The notes: a model not told the origin generated them from the sequence alone. Counted from the first letter of the stretch, positions 1 to 12,214 are shown. The stretch: 64,000 nucleotides of DNA from Microcebus murinus (GCF_040939455.1 NC_134108.1:53877501-53941500), one strand, 5' to 3'. Translations and numbers: made by a program.

Positions 1-627
1 AGCCATAACTCCTGCAGATCACTGCTATACTCCTACCTGGTTTTCATGCATTCCTTCCCGTCCCCACTACAGTCTTTTCTTAACACATCAACCAAAACTT
101 AAAGTCCCTACTGACACATGGACCAGGGCTTATTACTCCTCTACTCAGAACGCTCGAGTTCCTGGCTCATTCTGGGTAAAAGCCAAACCCCTTTCAATGC
201 TCTCATCTGCAAAAGCCTAAAAAAGCCTTCCCTCTTTCTCCTTCTGCCCTCATTTCCTTTCTAACTTCATCTCCTACTACTCTACCCTATTCACTAGACT
301 GCTCCTATATGCACATAGCTCATTCACTCAGGTCCTTTGGGTCTTTACTCCGTAATCAGCTTCTTAATAAGTCCTCCTTTGAGCACTTTTCTAAAATTTG
401 TCTCCTCTTAGCTGCTTTATTGTTTTCTATATCATTTATAAAAATCTAATCTAGTTTACATTTTACTTACTTATATTGCTATTAATCCATCCACCCCATC
501 AAAATGAAAACTCCATGAGAACTAAAATTTTTGTCTCTTTTGTTCATTGTTGCATGCAAATTTCTTTAAGTGATGTCAGCTATATAACAGTTGCTTAATA
601 AATATTTGTTAAATGAATAATTGAGTG
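1..627 (+). repeat. L2 LINE 3' end
   Basis: The stretch matches the 3' end of L2 in order: a pyrimidine-rich part, a part resembling 'tcactcaggtcctttgggtct', a 'ccatgagaac' block near 515, and the tail 'cttaataaatatttgttaaatgaat' at about 593-618 typical of L2. It is old and diverged and enters from the window edge, so its 5' limit is unknown. Non-coding. Confidence 0.7.
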
Positions 628-3204
628 AATATATGTTTATAGCTAAGAAAATTTAATTAAAAGGAAAATATACCCCAATATGTCTGATAATTTTTTAAGT
701 TTGTATCGGTTTTTTTAAGTTGGTATCAGTTATCACAAGGGACACATCTTTAATAAAAAATATAACCTGCATTCCTAGTATTTCGTTCTCTTGGACCCAA
801 GGGTTGGTCTCTATACAACTCTCATACCTACCATGCACCTTATTATGTGTTTCCATTAATGGAAAGAATATAGCTAGAATTTTATTTTACACAAAGGTCA
901 GAAAATTCAAAGTGATGGTTGCCATACCAACTACAACTTGGCCCCTCAGCTCATATGAATTTTTGCTATTACTTATATCTGCTCTTAACTTTTATGCCTT
1001 AAAATATATAAAGGCAATTTGTCCGCCTTACTACTGCTGTGGGATTTGTCTACAATTTATGCTTCAGGGCTCACCACAGGACTATGACATAACAGAACAC
1101 ACAGAATTCCTCTCTTTCTTTGGCACTGAGCAATAGAATGCATTTCCTTTCCTACTGAAGTCCACCCATAAGACCATTCACTTTTTTAAGTTGCTGCTCC
1201 ACTTATGACAGAGTAGAAAAACTAAAATACTTTTATGCTCCACATCTGCCTCAGTTCTCCCCAAAGCCTGAGTTTTATTAAGGTGCCTTCTCCTGACATA
1301 TGTGATGCTACTTTTTATCCATCTTATGAGACTCCAGGCACAAAGCCTCAACTTTAATCTTGCAATTCATATGGAAATTAGAGCCATACAGATTCGTCTG
1401 TCTCAGTGAGATTACTTCTTGTCTAGAGCTGTCTTATAGAAGAAATAATGGAATCAAAGTATCTGGGATGTCACTTATTAGGACCTTCATGGAATGAATT
1501 TTTCATGGCAATGACATTTCATAACATTAACTTATTTCTGCCATCACATAGAAAACTAAACATAGAAAACTATGTTTAGTTTAGTTCATCAATATAGCTC
1601 TGGGGCCCTTTGTGTATTGCTATTATATCAAATTTGTGTATGTTGTATCTATAAGATTATATCCTAATTAGACTAAACTAAAATTCACCAAGGTCTATGG
1701 CAGCCAGACAAGCAAGAGGACATCAAGAAAGACACTGTGCCATTTAGCAAAACACAAACATTGAGCTCTGCAAACTGAGCCAGCAGATCTACTCAGATGA
1801 GAAATAACATGTAAAGAGTAAGTTGTTTTTTGTAAGATTAATTCTAAATTTATTGTTTGAAAAAGTATGTATTTACACGGTTCTGAAACAACAAAGTGTA
1901 AAAAGATGGCTATGACAAGTTTCCTTCCTAATAAGGTTACCTGTCTGCCCAGCTCTGCCCTGACTCCCTAGCCAAAGCCTTGGAATACGGATCACTGTCC
2001 TTTCTTTTTCATATACCCTTCCAGAGCCACTTCATGCTTGCACAAGTAACTACCAAGAGTAAATCTTATCTTTCCCTTTTGAAATCAAAAGTAAACAAGG
2101 TAATAAAGCTGCAAATAGATTTTAAGCAGGCCTAAAATTTGTTTATATTTTCCTTAAGATAATTGTGCTGCACCAGCCCCCTTCTCCCCTTCTTCTCCTT
2201 TCAAAAGGATTATAATAGACCAGATTTTTCTTGCCTTTCTCAAAGATAATTAGGTATTATTAAGGACACTTTTATTCTGTGGTGTAAAAGCTGTTTCAGT
2301 TATTCTTAAAGTAACTAAAAATCCATTTGCTGAAATCTCATTTTTCTAACCATGGAAAAATTAAGACATACATATGGAAAAGCCTATTATGTACTGTAGT
2401 GCAAATTAGTTCAAACATTGAATGCAAAAATAACTTTTTAAAATTCATTTACTTATTTTATTGTGGTTTAGGTTATTAAAAAGAAATTAATATGATTATC
2501 TTAGACTTATAATTTACTATTTATGATGAACAGATTTCATATAAAATATAAAGTTAATTCTATAGGAATTAGGATCATCTTGTATAATCATATATACATA
2601 TATACAGCAAGATTTGATAAATTTTAATGTCTTTCATATTTTAGTTTTTGCTTTCTTTACAAAGCATTCAAATTCTAGGGCAATGATAATATGCTTTCTT
2701 TAGCCTGATCATTTTAAGGGGAATATGTACTTTGAGATATTCCTCTCTTAATAATAATAATTTTAAAATATATATAACCTCTTTGTAAAGCAAACTGATT
2801 TGGTTGAGAAATGATCAAATTTGAAGGGATGAAAAGTTATTTTATATCCAGTTCTGCCATTCTTAATAGAATGTGACTTTGAGCAAGTTTACTTGATCTT
2901 CTGTCATTTTGAAAGTGTGTGGCCTACTCCAAACTTTTAATTCTTCTCTGGAATTAGATATGAAAGAAAAGTGATAGATAAAATAATAAAATTATAACAA
3001 AGTGACTAAAGCTAAAGAGAGAAAAAATAAAATGTGACAGGTAAGAAAAAGTAGAGAAAATATAACTTATAAGAATAAATATTCACAGCGGGTTTTTCAG
3101 ATTTAAAGTCTGTATGTTCCCTCTGATCCTCCTACAAAAATGAAAGAAAAATATCCAAGTTTCCTTCTCAAAACACTGATGTAGCAGTTGGTTGCTCCTG
3201 AAAG
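628..3204. other. Unassigned AT-rich sequence
   Basis: No gene or repeat family is recognised. A short imperfect tandem duplication (period about 21 bp, unit ttttttaagttngtatcngt) lies at 690-731 and a perfect hairpin at 1553-1582. The longest open frame (720-1136, 138 codons) has no ATG context, domain or codon bias that I recognise and is taken as chance. Confidence 0.4.
1553..1582. repeat. Perfect 13-bp hairpin with AAAA loop
   Basis: The arm aaactaaacatag at 1553-1565 is the exact reverse complement of ctatgtttagttt at 1570-1582, with a 4-base loop. The left arm also overlaps a short direct repeat (catagaaaact twice, from about 1546). This is the pattern left by local template switching; no function is implied. 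Confidence 0.85.
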
Positions 3205-3345
3205 TGTAAGGTGAAGGGAAGAAAGTTAACATTTATTGCATCTATTATCTGCCGGGTACACTGCTGGGTTCTTCACACCTGTTAGCTCATTCCTTCAAGG
3301 AGACCCAGTGTCAACTATAAAATTACTGCAGTCAGGAAAACTAGG
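3205..3345 (+). repeat. MIR-like SINE fragment
   Basis: The text 'ttaacatttattgcatctattatctgccgggtacactgctggg...cacctgttagctcatt' follows the MIR core order (life-time word 'atctgccaggcactg', then 'ttatctcattt'). Heavily diverged; the assignment is by eye. Confidence 0.45.
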
Positions 3346-3386
3346 GGTGCCAGGTTTTTTTTTCACCTCACTTGTTCATTTATCAC

Positions 3387-3943
3387 TGTGGTTGTTAATT
3401 TTGTGTGTCAACTTGATTGGGCCACAGTATGCCCAGATAATTAGTCAAATATTATTCTGTGTGTGTCTGTGAGGGTGTTTCTTGATGAGAGTAACATTAA
3501 AGTTGGTAGACTGAGTAAAGCAGACTGACTCACCCTAATGTGAATGGATCTCATCCATTCAGTTGAAGGCCTGAGTAGAACAAAAAGGCTGACTTTCTTT
3601 CTAATCAGCAGGCTCTCTTCCTGCCAGACTGCCTTCAAAAACTGGGTCATTGGCTTTTATCCTGCCTTCACATTAAACCGAAACATAGGCTCTTCCTGGG
3701 TCTCAAGCCTACAAGGCTTCAGACTAGAACTACATCACAGGCTCTCCTGGTTCTCAGTCCTTCTGATTTAGACTAGAACTAAAACCAGCTCTCCCAGGCT
3801 CTAGGTTGCAGACTCACGTTGAAGATCTTGAGCCTTGCCAGCCTTGCTTCCATAACTGCATGAACCAATACCTTCTAATAAATCTTTCTAGATACACACA
3901 CATCACATTTTTCTGTTTCTCTGGATATCTCTAACTAATACCA
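3387..3943 (+). repeat. MLT2-type ERVL solo LTR
   Basis: A long terminal repeat of the ERVL family MLT2. It opens near 'tgtggttgttaattttgtgtgtcaa', contains the diagnostic 'gggccacagtatgcccagata' and 'ttgaaggcctgagtagaacaaaaaggctgac' blocks, has an AATAAA at 3877-3882 and ends 'ctctggatatctctaactaatacca'. No internal retroviral sequence is attached, so it is a solo LTR left by LTR-LTR recombination. Target duplication is no longer recognisable. Short frames on both strands through it (3236-3771) are incidental. Confidence 0.8.
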
Positions 3944-3978
3944 TTACCATTATTAGGCTGCCAATAAAAATAACTCAA

Positions 3979-4367
3979 TGTTATAGACTAAATGTTTGTC
4001 TATAACAAAATTCATATGTTGAAGTCCTAACTCCCAAAGCGGTGGTATTTGGAGATGGAATTTGGGAGAGATAATTAGGGTTAGACCAAATCCTGTGGTT
4101 GGGGCTTGCATATTGAGGTATGCACTCTTATAAGAAGAGACACAGAGAATATTTCTCTCTCTGTCTCTCCTACATGCTCACACAAAGAAGTATCAAGATG
4201 CCATCCATCTACAACTAAGGGGAAATCCCTCTCTAGGAACTGGAACTGACCATGCTGTCACACTGATCTCAGACTTCTAGCTTCTAGCACTGTGAGAAAA
4301 GACATTTCTGTTGTTTAAACAACACTGTAATGATGTTTTGTTTTGGCAGCCCAGGCTGACTAATATA
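3979..4367 (+). repeat. MaLR LTR (MST/MLT1 type)
   Basis: This LTR shows the MaLR order: 'tatagactaaatgtttgt', 'ttcatatgttgaagtcctaa', 'ggtggtatttggagatgg', 'actcttataagaagagac', 'cactgtgagaaaagacatttctgttgttt' and the end 'cagcccaggctgactaatata'. It lies 36 bp after the MLT2 LTR in the same orientation. No internal region follows. Confidence 0.8.
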
Positions 4368-4389
4368 TTTGGATTTGTATATTATTCTT

Positions 4390-4515
4390 TATTTTTAAAT
4401 ATATTCATCATCGTACATTAGAGTACCTTGAAAATCCTGTGAAATAGATATTTTACTCCTCTCTAGGGATGAAGAAACTGTGACACACAATATCTGGCTA
4501 CATAGAAACTGACGT
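4390..4515 (+). repeat. MIR-like SINE fragment
   Basis: The order 'cctgtgaaatagatattttactcct...gatgaagaaactgtgacac' matches the MIR core 'ccctgtgaggtaggtattat...gatgaggaaactgaggcac'. Diverged, no intact ends. Confidence 0.5.
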
Positions 4516-5424
4516 AATATAAAGGCAGTTTAATACCATATAAATGTTTAAAATGGAGTTCACATAAACAATATTTTAAGAAAATTACTTTAGTATTCTG
4601 CGTTACATTTTCTTTCTATCCACATAATCTTAGTGTCAATCAAAATAAGCCAATATTCTATTTATATTTAGCAGAAGCATAATCTTTTCCACCTTCTTGA
4701 TTGTGTATATCTCATGTTATTAATGATAAGTGACACTTCTATGTTCTCTTATCTATTAAACTAATAGTTATACAGAGCAAGTTCCAGACTTTATAAGACA
4801 TCTGAGACGTTGATCACATAATGAATTTTCAGATTATTTATTAAATACAGTAAAAATTCATAAACTGTAGGAGAATGTATCAAAGCCCAGGAGTCTCTCC
4901 AAATATCTAGTAAAAGTAAAAGAGCAAAATAATAAAATATATCCTCAATTCATAATATGAGTCATTGTTAACGAAGGGAGAAACGTGAGCTTGCATCTTT
5001 AAAAATACCATTTCCCAATCCTATAAATCACTTTATTTTTCAATGTAATAGTCTATAGAAGTAGATCATATAATGTCATGGCTTTTAATGGACAGAGCTG
5101 ACTTGTTGATTAAATTGACTTTTATCAGATTTTTACAAAATGATAATTTTGTCTGAAGAAAAAATGACCAACTTCAACATAAAAATTGGCAAAGATCAGA
5201 ACAGCACAAGACAGAAATTAATATTCTCTATAATTTCAAACTAGAAGGAGCTTATTAGTATTAGGGATACAATATTTTCATTTTATTTATATATATTTTT
5301 TATTACATGTTATACACACACATATACACACGTACAAGTAGGTTTCATAGGAGCCATCATCTTACTTGCCCCCATCCCTCCTTCAACTTGTATTAAAAAA
5401 GGAAAAGAGAGAAAAGGGTATCAT
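4516..5424. other. Unassigned AT-rich sequence
   Basis: Nothing recognised. The part at 5285-5345 is a run of short T/A and CA-rich words, without long open frames. Confidence 0.35.
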
Positions 5425-5699
5425 CAAGAGTGCAGTATTCCTGTAAATACATGTGTACAGGCATTATTTTCCTTGTCATCATTCCCTAAACAATACAGTA
5501 TAACAACTATTTACATATAATTTACATTGTACTAGGTATTATAAGTAATCTAGAGATGATTTAAAGTATAAGGAAGGATATACATAGGATATATGCAAAT
5601 ACTACACCATTTTATATGAGAGACTTGGGCATCCACAGATTTTTGATACCCATGGGTATTCTTAGAACCAATCTCCCACAGATAGCAAGGGACAACTAT
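5425..5699 (+). mobile_element. MER2 fragment (Tigger-derived, 3' end)
   Basis: Matches the 3' part of MER2, a non-autonomous pogo/Tigger DNA transposon: 'ccctaaacaatacagtataacaactattta', 'gtaatctagagatgatttaaagtata', 'ccacagatttttgatacccatgggta' and the terminal 'accaatctcccacagatagcaagggacaactata'. The 5' terminal repeat is missing, so it is a truncated fossil. Confidence 0.75.
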
Positions 5700-5922
5700 A
5701 TTTTCCTGTAGCCTGGTTTCCAGGAAACCAGGCATGAACATGGCCCCACATCCCATTTTTCTGACCACCAGAGAAGCATTGATCCTCCTTTTCTCAGTTC
5801 TAGTATGAAAATCCTATAAAGGCTTTTGCTTAGCTTGACATAGGTCAAGTGTCTACATCTGAACCAAACAAACATGTTCAGAAGGGTGTATGCACATGGT
5901 TGGATTGGGTGCAGGAGTAGCT

Positions 5923-6005
<83 letters not shown>
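5923..6005. repeat. (GA)n microsatellite
   Basis: About 83 bp of GA dinucleotides interrupted once by AAAG near 5940. It creates artificial serine-leucine frames on the minus strand (within 5696-6166). Length polymorphism is expected between individuals. Confidence 0.97.
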
Positions 6006-6009
<4 letters not shown>

Positions 6010-6062
6010 TAAGGAGGAGGAGGAGGAGGAAGTGAAGGAATAGGAGGAAGAGGGAGGAGGTT
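6006..6062. repeat. (GGA)n-like purine tract
   Basis: Continues the GA tract with repeated GGA/GAAG words. Together with 5923-6005 it makes a ~140-bp polypurine strand. Confidence 0.85.
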
Positions 6063-6239
6063 GTTCTAGGAGGTTCTGAGTGTAGTGTGGCATAGATGTC
6101 TAATGGATTCTTCAGTCTTGCTTGTGGATTCTTTCTCATTGTGAGTAATTTCTCCACAACATTCATCTTTATCTAACCTTGTATGCAGCTAAACATAACA
6201 TTCTCTGAAATTTCTAATTCATTTACTCATGGTTTGGAC

Positions 6240-6429
6240 CAGGTGTCCTCAAACTATGGCCCGTGGGCCACATGCAAGTGTTTTTGCCTATTTGTTTTTT
6301 TACTTCAAAATAAGATATGTGCAGTATGCATAGGAATTTGTTCATAGTTTTTTTAAACTGTAATCCATCCCTCCAGTGGTATGAGGGACCATGAACTGGC
6401 CCTCTGTTTAAAAAGTTTGAGGACCCCTG
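6240..6429 (-). mobile_element. Short hAT transposon (MITE) with intact ends
   Basis: A 190-bp non-autonomous hAT element. The ends are inverted: caggtgtcctcaaact at the left and aagtttgaggacccctg at the right. It is flanked by a perfect 8-bp target duplication gtttggac at 6232-6239 and 6430-6437, the duplication length of hAT transposases. The interior (subterminal 'ggcccgtgggccacatg', 'aataagatatgtgcagta', 'ggaatttgttcatag') has no coding capacity. Orientation is arbitrary. Its good preservation suggests a younger insertion than the surrounding MER2 and MaLR fossils; I place it with the Charlie-like hAT elements of mammals but cannot fix the family. Confidence 0.88.
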
Positions 6430-6437
6430 GTTTGGAC

Positions 6438-8509
6438 CTAATGTCCCTTGTAAAGGCTATCCAAAAGTGATAATATGGCATTAGAAATCATAAGTGATAA
6501 CCCAAGATCCCACAGTCTAGCAGAAGGAGAAATGAGTCAAATCTAAATATTGATCAGCATTTAGTACTTTTACTTTATGTCTTATTAAAAGTTTTATTAG
6601 AATACAATAAAAATAAATAAAACTACATAGCTTTGATTTTCTCAAGAATAATCATCTTTATTGATGCTTAAAAATACAATCATAATGTAATTATTTTAAC
6701 ACATTCTTGTATTGTCTCCTTAAAAGTTCCAATAAAATATACTATTTGTTTATTTTGCTATACCTAGACTTCCAGAAAGTTCTTTAATTTCTGAAATCCT
6801 GGGGTTGAAAAGCTAAAGGATACAAAGTAAACATTTGTTGAAATGTCTTCATTAAAGTTAAATTAAAAGAAGAAAGTATTGATTGCATGCAAGGAAACCT
6901 AAATGAGCTAAGTCTATGAGACTGTGAAATAGACTCCCTAGGGACAGCCTCTCAATGGAATCTTTCAAAATTACCCAGGCAAAATTCTTTCAGGAAAAGA
7001 TTGTGGTTTGGGGAGTCTTTTTTTCACCTAACATATTTGGAAAAATAGAGTATGTAAATCAAAAAATGCATCTTTCAAACCTATAAAGTATTATGGTTTT
7101 GAGTTTTTTGTTCTTATTTGACTAAGAATATATTTCCTAATCCTTGATGTATTTAATAAAACTAACTTTGTAACCTTTTGGCTATGCTGCCATCCCTGGT
7201 CTAGCTCCTGCTATGCTAAGCATGCATGTGTAGAGCCAGAGCCTAGCTAGAAAGTGCTCTCAAAGCAAATGTTCATTGTCTTAAAATTAGGCTGCATTTG
7301 GAATTCTAGACAAATTACATCACCTTTCTACAGCTGCTGTGAAAGTAAACTTGTTTGTTTTCTAATAGATGTCTATGACTTTCTCATGCTTTCAGTAACC
7401 ACTTATAGAATTCTGATCACTGGATTTTCCTCTGACCATAGTTTCTTACAATTTTCTGAACACTGAGAATCTTTTCTAGATTCTAGATACAGATATCTAC
7501 TGACCCTTATTTTCTATCTTAAAATTATTCAGATTTTAGGTTTCCATGTATCTCTGACATTCATAATTGATTACATCTTATTTACTATCTGTCCTTGACC
7601 ACAAAACCTCTGACTCTCTTAATTTCTTGTATCATTTACTTACATTTGCTGTAACATTTCTCTTATCTTTGATTCCTGGGTTCACCTTCATGTTTGTTGG
7701 TTCTCTCACCTACCCTGTGATCGCAACCTTGTTCTACTCTTTGTTTCAGAGTTACATTAATCATATTTTCATGTAGACTGTATAGTGGGCTGACTCGAAA
7801 CAAATGTATAAGGTGAGTAGATGGAGACATAACTCTCCTTTGATTGGTAATTTATGTCTCTGCATTTGACCAGATAATTGGTACCTGCTTCAGATCATGT
7901 AACGTGAAGAAAGTATAGAAGGCCCTGGGACTAAGAATGCTGCAATGATAGATTTATTTTGTTGGTGTGAAGAAGTTGTTAACAGAAAGCTGGTGACCAC
8001 AGAAAATAACCAACAATGATTTCCCTTGGTAGTCTCTGATGAATTTTTCTTCAAAGATTGTACACATAGATGAACAAATCATATCATCTGTAAATACTTT
8101 AGGCTGTGAGCCACACAATGTTTATTTTAACACAGATATATTTAAGTTGGGCTAAAGGGGAAACCTTAGTAGGGAATCAAAAATGAGATTACTTCCAAAT
8201 TTGTGCCTGGAAGGTAGCTTTAATATTGTCCTTTTAGACATTAAAAAAAAAAAAAAAAAACTCTTAAGAGAAACTCTTCATATAATTTTGGTTACTAGGA
8301 AGCAGACTCACAATATCTTTAGCTGAAACCTAAAATGTAAGAAACAAATTCAAATAACATGAATACAGTTCCCATTACACAACAACATAAAACTTCCTTT
8401 GTCTCTGGTATAACATAACACCAAAATTCCTGGTTCTACATTAAAAAAGAAAATATATTCCCTGTCCAGAAAACTTCTTTGCCACTGTAAGAAGAGTTTA
8501 GTGTTATTA
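6438..8509. other. Unassigned sequence
   Basis: No gene or family identified. An 18-base A run lies near 8243-8260. The frames at 7254-7466 and 7567-7776 are hydrophobic and T-rich as expected from AT-rich DNA and have no recognisable homology. Confidence 0.35.
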
Positions 8510-9150
8510 TAAAGCTCTTTGAGCTATTTTGATTCAATTTTTGTGTATGATGACAGGCATAGGTTGAGGTTTATTTTTAAGGACCATTTGTTTAAAACAG
8601 TGTCCTTTTTGTGTGAATAACTTTTGTGCTTTTATAAAATATCAGTGAAATGCATGTGTGTGAGTCAGTTTCTGTAATCTCTATGCTGTTCTGTTGATAT
8701 CTTGTGCCTATCCTTTCACAAACCCACCTGCTCTTCATTAATGTAGCTTCATATATAGTTTTGAAATTGGGTACTGTGAGTCATCTGACTTGATTGCTTT
8801 TATTTTTTTTCCCCAAAACTGAATTGGCTAATCTAAATGATCTGTCTTTCCACATGAATATTAGCATCAGGTTGCCAAGAATCTATGAAAAATTCTATTG
8901 GGGTTTTGGTTGAAATTGCATTGAATCTACAAATCATTGTGGAGTTGAATTGACTTCTAAACAGTACTAAGTATTCCAATTCATGAATATAGTCTGTCTA
9001 ACCATTTATTTGAGATTTCTTTGACTTCTTTCACCACTATTTTCTATTTTCAGCATATAGATAATGCACATATTTTCTTAGGTTTATATCTGTGTATTTC
9101 AAAGCTTTTGTGCTATTGTAAATGGGTAATGTTTCAAAACTACTTTTGAC
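8510..9150 (-). mobile_element. Old L1 ORF2 fragment
   Basis: Antisense L1 ORF2-like sequence with the words 'ttgaaattgggtactgtgagtc', 'aattggctaatctaaatgatctg' and 'ggttgaaattgcattgaatctac'. It ends where a second L1 3' end begins near 9150, so it is probably an older L1 that served as the target of the next element. Confidence 0.65.
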
Positions 9151-10699
9151 ATACAAAAAACTGCACGATTAACATATACAACTTGGTGAGCTTGGAGATA
9201 AGTATGCATCCATGAAACCATCACCACAATCAATACTGTAAACCTATGGATCACCTCCAAAAGTTTTCTCACACACACTTATTTATTATTAGTATTTTAC
9301 TTTCTACCTTCTTAGAAAATTTTAAAGTATATGCTACACTATTGTTATCTACAGGCACTAGGCTGTATAGTACTAGGACTTATTCATCTTGTATAATTGA
9401 AATTTTGTACCCTTTAACTACTACCTCCCTGAAGTAGTATCAAGCAGTATTTGTCTTTCTGTGTATGACTTATTTTACTGAGCATAATACCCTTCAGTTT
9501 CATTCATGTTGTCACAAATGGCAGGATTTCCTTCTTTTTGAAGGCTGAATAATATCCTATTGTACATATATACCATATTTTTAATCCATTCACTTGTCAA
9601 TGAACATATAAGTTTCTTCCCTGTCTTGTCTATTGTGAATAACGCTGCTGTGAACATGAGAGTGCAGATATTATTTTTGAAATCTGAATTTTAATTCCTT
9701 TGGATACCCAGAGGCAGGATTGCTGTATCACATGGTAGTTTTAGTTTTCTGAGGCATCTTCATACTGTTTTTTAAACAGACTGCACCAATTTACCCGCTA
9801 ACAATGTACAATGATTCCCCTTCACTCCACATTCTAACCATTTCTTATTTTTTTAATAATTGCCAATAGATGTGAGGTGATACCACATAATGTTTTGGAT
9901 TTGCATTTCCATGACGATTAGTGATGTTGAGCACTTTTTCATATACCTGTTGGCTATTTGTATGTCTTCTTTTAAGAAATATTTACTTAAATTCCTTGCC
10001 TATTTTTAAATCACATTATCTCTTTTCTTGCTATGTAGTTATAGGAGTTCCTTATATACTTTCAACATTAACCCTTCATCAGATATATAGTTTGCAACTG
10101 CTCTCTCCCATTCTCTATGTTGCCTTTTCATTTTGTTGATTGTATCCTTTGCTTTGCAGAAGCTTTTTAGTTTATCGTAATCCTATTTGTCTATTTTTGC
10201 TTTGGTTGCCTATGCTTTCGGTGTCTAAACCAAGAAATCATTGTTAATCCAATGCCTAGAAGTATTTCCCTATGTTTTCTTCTAGGAGTTTTACAGTTTC
10301 AGGTCTTACATTTAAGTAAATCTAATCTTCAATTCATTTTGAGTTAATTTGTATGTATGGTGTAAGAGAAGGATCCAGTTTTATTCTTTTGCAGATAGAT
10401 GTTCAGTTTTTCTGATACTATTTGTTGATGAGACTATCCTCTACCTATTGTATAATTTTGGACCCCTTGCTAAAGATCAATTTGACCCTATATGCATGGG
10501 TTTGTTGCTAGGATCTCTGTTCTATGCATTGGTCTGTATGTCTGTCATTGTGCTAGAACCATGTAGCCTTGTGATATATTTTGAAATCAAAAGTGTGATG
10601 TTTTTCTTGCTGAAAATTGCTTTGGCTATTCTGTGGTATTTTGTGATTCCACATGAATTTTGGTATTATTTTCCTATTTCTGTTTTTTAAAATGCCACA

Positions 10700-10909
10700 G
10701 GGATTTTTATTTTATTTTTCTTTATTTTTTCAGCATATTATGGAGGTACAAATAAATGTTAAGTTTACATATATTGCCCTTGCCTCCCTCCCCCCTCGAG
10801 TCAGAGATTCAAGAGTGTCCATCCCCCAGTTGGTGCACGTCGCACTCATTATGTACCCATCCTCTTCACCTGCCCGACACCTGATAAATGTTATTCCTGT
10901 ATGTCCACT
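10700..10909 (-). mobile_element. Lemur-type L1 3' end, truncated
   Basis: A T-rich start (reverse-complemented A tail) is followed by 'cagcatattatggaggtac', 'attgcccttgcctccctccc' and 'cctgcccgacacctgataaatg', the complement of the L1 3' UTR also seen on the plus strand at 23975-24232. The older L1 reads across the insertion: 'cacaggga' before it joins 'gggattgcattgaatctgtag' after it, with a short duplicated agggatt word. Severely 5'-truncated, no coding part. Confidence 0.85.
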
Positions 10910-11149
10910 TAGGGATTGCATTGAATCTGTAGATTGCTTTGGCTAATATGGACATTTTAGCCATTTTAATTCTTCCAATCCATGAACAGGATATGTCTTT
11001 CCATTTATTTGTGTCTTCTTTAATTTATTTCATCAGTGTTTTATTGTTTTTATTATATGTCTTTAATCTCCTTTGTTAAGTATATTTCTAAGTATTTAAC
11101 TATTTTTCATGCTATTATATATGGAATTGCTTTATTAATTTCTTTTCTG

Positions 11150-11316
11150 GACTGGCTGTGGTGATGTATGCCTGTAGTCCCAGCTACTTGGGAGGCAGAG
11201 GCATAGGATCAAATAGATCCTCATGAGCCTAGGAGTTTGAGGTTGCAGCTATGATGATACCACTGTACTCTAGCTGGGGAAACAGAGCGAGACTCTCTCT
11301 CTCAAAAAAATATTTT
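11150..11316 (+). mobile_element. Monomeric Alu-related SINE (FRAM/FLAM-like)
   Basis: A single 7SL-derived arm beginning 'actggctgtggtgatgta', with 'gcctgtagtcccagctactt', 'ctaggagtttgaggttgcag' and 'acagagcgagactctc', followed by a short A tail. Target duplication tttcttttctg (11139-11149) versus ttccttttctg (11318-11328), one mismatch. Inserted in the old L1. Confidence 0.8.
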
Positions 11317-11739
11317 TTTCCTTTTCTGATAATTTGTTTTAGTGAATAGAAATGCAACAGAATTTTGGGTGATTTTGTATCTTGTAATTTTGCTGAATTT
11401 ATTTTTTAGTTCTAACTTTTTTTTGATGGAGTTTGTAGGATTTTCTACATTCAAGATCATGATGTCTGCAAAGATAATTTTTCTTCTTTCTTTCTGATTT
11501 GGAAACCTTTTATTTCTTTCTCTTGCCCAATTATGCTGGCTAGGACTTTTAGTACTCTGTTGAATAGAAATGGCCAGAGTAGGCATTCTTGCCTTGTTCT
11601 AGATCTTAGGGGAGAAGCTTTAAGTTTTTAAACTTTGTATGTGATGTTAGCTGTGGGCTTTTCATATATGGCCTTTATTGTATTTAGATAAGTTCCTTCA
11701 TATCTTATTTGTTGAGAATGTTTATAATGAAAGGGTATT

Positions 11740-12062
11740 TTTTTTTTTTTTTGAGACAAAGTCTCGCTTTGTTGCCCAGGCTAGAGTGAGTGCCATGGCG
11801 TCAGCCTAGCTCATAGCAACCTCAAACTCAAGTGATCCTCCTGCCTCAGCCTCCCGAGTAGCTGGGACTACAGGCATGCGCCACCATGCCCGGCTAATTT
11901 TTTTCTATATATATTAGTTGGGCAATTAATTTCTTTCTGTTTATAGTAGAGACGGGGTCTCGCTGTTGCTCAGGCTGGTTTTGAACTCCCAACCTCAAGC
12001 GATCCACCCGCCTCTGCCTCCTAGAGTGCTAGGATTATAGGCGTGAGCCACCACGCCCGGCC
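11740..12062 (-). mobile_element. Lemur Alu, full length
   Basis: A dimeric Alu in antisense with leading poly-T. The linker between arms (tatatattagttgggcaattaatttc) is the lemur-type one. Perfect 13-bp target duplication atgaaagggtatt at 11727-11739 and 12063-12075. It sits inside the old L1. Transcribed by RNA polymerase III when active; no product. Confidence 0.96.
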
Positions 12063-12182
12063 ATGAAAGGGTATTGAATGTTTAAAAATGTCATTTCTGC
12101 ATTTGTTCAGATGATTGTGTGATTTCTATCCTTCTCTGTTAATGTGGTTTATCACATTGATTGATTTGCATATTTCAAGCCA

Positions 12183-12214
12183 TTTATTTCTGAAATGTGT
12201 ATTTCAGAAATAAA
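12183..12214. repeat. Perfect 14-bp hairpin inside L1
   Basis: tttatttctgaaat (12183-12196) and atttcagaaataaa (12201-12214) are exact reverse complements around GTGT. From memory, L1 ORF2 relatives have no such inverted repeat here, so the left arm probably arose by copying the right arm in reverse. Confidence 0.9.

Noticed and set aside
5696..6166. 156-codon minus-strand frame rich in Ser-Leu repeats
   Set aside because: Produced by the GA microsatellite at 5923-6005; the flanking residues match no protein.
11460..11470. Possible active reverse transcriptase box in L1
   Set aside because: Reads FADI in place of FADD, and surrounding frames are broken.
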